From the NCBI RefSeq assembly GCF_003751085.1, contig NZ_RJJY01000001.1, positions 3,968,001-4,032,000 of the forward strand: a DNA stretch of 64,000 nucleotides. The letters run 5' to 3'. Source of the stretch: Micromonospora sp. Llam0 (GTDB lineage Bacteria > Actinomycetota > Actinomycetes > Mycobacteriales > Micromonosporaceae). Below, piece by piece: positions 62,484-64,000 of this stretch. Made by a program: the position numbers and the translations under genes. Below the pieces are notes generated by a model. It made no database searches and was not told the origin of the DNA. It worked only from the letters and a program-made list of their open reading frames with translations. The stretch's first letter is position 1. Every line of letters starts with the position of its first letter.

Positions 62484-63503
62484 ATGCATTCGTCGTTTTC
62501 TGAATCCGAAGACCCGGTGCCGGCAGCCCGGCATTCCGCACATCCACTCAGCTGTGATTCCGCACATCCGCCCGCCCGGCGCCCCCCGCACCGGTCCACA
62601 CACCGGTCCGCGCGGCCGGACCGCGGCCGGCGTCGGGTTCGGGGTGTGCTCGCCGCGGCGACGGCCGCGCTGCTGGCGGTCGCCGGGCTCACGTTGATCC
62701 CGAACGCGAGCGCCGCCGAGAACCCGCTCGAACGGGGTCCGGCACCGAGCGCGTCCAGTGTCGCCGCCGCCCGGGGCCCGTTCGCGACGTCCCAGGTGAC
62801 GGTGTCGTCGCGCGATGCCGGCGGGTTCGGCGGCGGCACGATCTACTTCCCGACCAGCGGCGCCGAAGGCACCTTCGGCGGGGTGGCGGTCGCCCCCGGC
62901 TTCACCGCGTCCCGGTCGAGCATGGCCTGGTTGGGGCCCCGGCTGGCATCACAGGGATTCGTTGTATTCAATATTGATACCGTTACCCGCTCCGACCAGC
63001 CGGCGAGCCGGGGCCGGCAACTTCTCGCCGCGCTGGACTTCCTGGTGGAGCGCAGCCCGGTTCGGGACCGGGTGGATCCGGACCGACTCGCAGTGATGGG
63101 TCATTCGATGGGCGGTGGCGGCGCGTTCGAGGCGGCCGAGGCGCGCCCGACATTGCGGGCAGCGATTCCGCTCACCCCGTGGAATCTCCGCAAGAACTGG
63201 TCGCAGGTGCAGGTCCCGACGATGGTGATCGGCGCCGAACGAGACACGATCGCCTCGGTACGATTTCATTCCGAGCCGTTCTTCGACAGCCTTCCATCCG
63301 ATCTGGACAAGGCATATCTGGAGCTCAACAACGCCAGCCATTTCGCACCGAACATCCCGAACACCACCATCTCGTCGTTCAGCGTGGCCTGGCTGAAGCG
63401 CTTCGTCGACGACGACACCCGCTACGAGCAGTTTCTCTGCCCACCGCCCCGACCCGATGGAGAGATCTCCGAATATCAGGACACCTGCGCCCACGCGTCC
63501 TGA
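62484..63503 (+). CDS. Secreted cutinase/polyester hydrolase (PET-hydrolase homologue)
   Basis: 339 residues from the ATG at 62484 just after GGGAGGA. A long polar, His/Pro/Arg-rich leader (~55) precedes the signal-peptide core (GVLAAATAALLAVAGLTLIPNASA). The mature enzyme starts ENPLERGPAPSASSVAAARG and closely follows Thermobifida-type cutinases: APGFTASRSSMAWLGPRLAS, GHSMGGGGAFEAAEARP, IPLTPWNLRKNWS, ASHFAPNIPN and DDTRYEQFLCPPPRPD. The triad is Ser208, Asp254, His286. The Met after the Ser and the conserved Trp are present. The oxyanion/subsite aromatic is Phe (PGF) where the best-known PET hydrolases have Tyr. One C-terminal disulfide (FLC ... DTC) is likely. It should hydrolyse cutin and synthetic polyesters. 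Confidence 0.93.
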   Translation: MHSSFSESEDPVPAARHSAHPLSCDSAHPPARRPPHRSTHRSARPDRGRRRVRGVLAAATAALLAVAGLTLIPNASAAENPLERGPAPSASSVAAARGPFATSQVTVSSRDAGGFGGGTIYFPTSGAEGTFGGVAVAPGFTASRSSMAWLGPRLASQGFVVFNIDTVTRSDQPASRGRQLLAALDFLVERSPVRDRVDPDRLAVMGHSMGGGGAFEAAEARPTLRAAIPLTPWNLRKNWSQVQVPTMVIGAERDTIASVRFHSEPFFDSLPSDLDKAYLELNNASHFAPNIPNTTISSFSVAWLKRFVDDDTRYEQFLCPPPRPDGEISEYQDTCAHAS

Positions 63504-63509
63504 TTCCAT

Positions 63510-63547
63510 GGTGAGCCCGGCCGGCGGTACCGCCGGCCGGGCTCACC
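63510..63547. terminator. Palindromic bidirectional terminator
   Basis: A perfect 38-bp palindrome, GGTGAGCCCGGCCGGCGGT and its complement, centred at 63528/63529, between the converging cutinase and TetR genes. Confidence 0.88.
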
Positions 63548-63553
63548 GTGGGC

Positions 63554-64000
63554 CTACCGCGCCCCGCACAACAGGGCCCGCAGCGCCTGTTCGGTCAGGT
63601 CGAGGTCCGGCTGCCGGCCGGCGAGCAACTCCGCGTAGATGGCAGACTCGACGATCCGGATGTAGAGGTACGCCAGCGCCTCCGGTGCGGCGTGGTCGGC
63701 CAGATCAGGGCCGAGCACGTCGACGAAGATGTCCACCTGGGCTCGGATGAACCGCCGGTGCACCCGGCCCGGCTCGGCGAACAGCACCCGGGCCGCCGTC
63801 TCGGGTTCGTCGGCGAGGAACTGCCGGAACGGCGCGGACCGACGCACCGCGGCGGCGTAGCGCATGGTCACCTCGATCACACCGTCCACCCCGGTCCGTC
63901 GACGTGCGCCACGTGCTTCGGCAAGTTGACGACTGCCGAGCCACCACAGGACCTCACCGAGCAGCCGGTCCCGGCTGCCGGTGACCCGGTAGAGCGTCGC
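63554..64000 (-). CDS. TetR-family regulator, QsdR-like (N-terminus outside window)
   Basis: The last 149 residues of a TetR regulator; the frame is open to the window edge. The visible start, ATLYRVTGSRDRLLGEVLWW, is the end of the HTH domain (recognition-helix exit and helix 4) as in QsdR-type members. It continues SRQLAEARGARRRTGVDGVI and VTMRYAAAVRRSAPFRQFLA. The ligand domain ends DLTEQALRALLCGAR. It converges on the cutinase gene across a palindromic terminator, so it is not positioned to share a promoter with it. Confidence 0.88.
   Translation of the reverse strand, partial: ATLYRVTGSRDRLLGEVLWWLGSRQLAEARGARRRTGVDGVIEVTMRYAAAVRRSAPFRQFLADEPETAARVLFAEPGRVHRRFIRAQVDIFVDVLGPDLADHAAPEALAYLYIRIVESAIYAELLAGRQPDLDLTEQALRALLCGAR

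Overview
The window is about 70% GC actinobacterial chromosome. Codon use, frequent GTG/TTG starts, GTGA start/stop overlaps and the gene order aceE ... fasR-fabD-fabH-acpP-fabF ... DUF3145 all point to Micromonosporaceae (Micromonospora or a close relative). The family assignment is an inference from synteny and protein flavour, since no rRNA is present.

Layout. 0-16.6 kb is mostly core metabolism: the 3' part of aceE, an SRPBCC protein, a glutamyl-tRNA synthetase, a CopC-like surface protein, a PAP2 phosphatase, then the FasR-controlled fatty-acid synthase operon (fabD-fabH-acpP-fabF) closed by a strong terminator. A GH3 lipoprotein, a DUF3145 protein, a beta-carbonic anhydrase and an alpha/beta hydrolase follow. 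16.8-20 kb has a HelD-type RNA-polymerase-recycling helicase and a CDF metal exporter. 20-34 kb is mainly exported enzymes with visible regulation: a c-di-AMP (ydaO) riboswitch ahead of a coiled-coil LAS-type cell-wall peptidase, a GH81 beta-1,3-glucanase behind two GAGAGCGCTCTC-type operators, a GH74-CBM2 xyloglucanase behind a XylR-like box, a Ser/Thr kinase with an abnormal activation segment, a STAS protein and a trypsin-like protease. 34-46 kb has a very large patatin protein, a prolyl oligopeptidase, a coiled-coil protein with a degenerate Mrr domain, an alditol oxidase, and a D-lactate dehydrogenase/lactate permease pair.

46-63 kb looks accessory. It holds an IS110-family transposase, an F5/8C membrane protein, a chloroperoxidase-like hydrolase, a SLOG-domain gene next to a frameshifted 2TM/TrkA-N/RyR channel-like gene, a tRNA-Met followed directly by a YefM-YoeB toxin-antitoxin module with its own operator, and a TetR/NmrA-like divergent pair with two tandem operators. 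Next come a decayed TPR-CHAT protease gene and, divergent from it, a tightly overlapping four-gene operon of a dynamin-like GTPase, a second GTPase, a membrane-anchored partner and a helical protein. The window ends with a cutinase/PET-hydrolase homologue and the 3' part of a TetR regulator.

The strongest candidate for an undescribed system is the 57.2-62.2 kb two-GTPase operon with its CHAT neighbour. The SLOG + channel/RyR pair, whose domains are associated with nucleotide signalling in conflict systems, is second. Both signalling loci carry lesions: a frameshift in the channel gene, and an in-frame stop, a frameshift and a C-terminal truncation in the CHAT gene. They may therefore be decaying, or the lesions may be sequencing errors.
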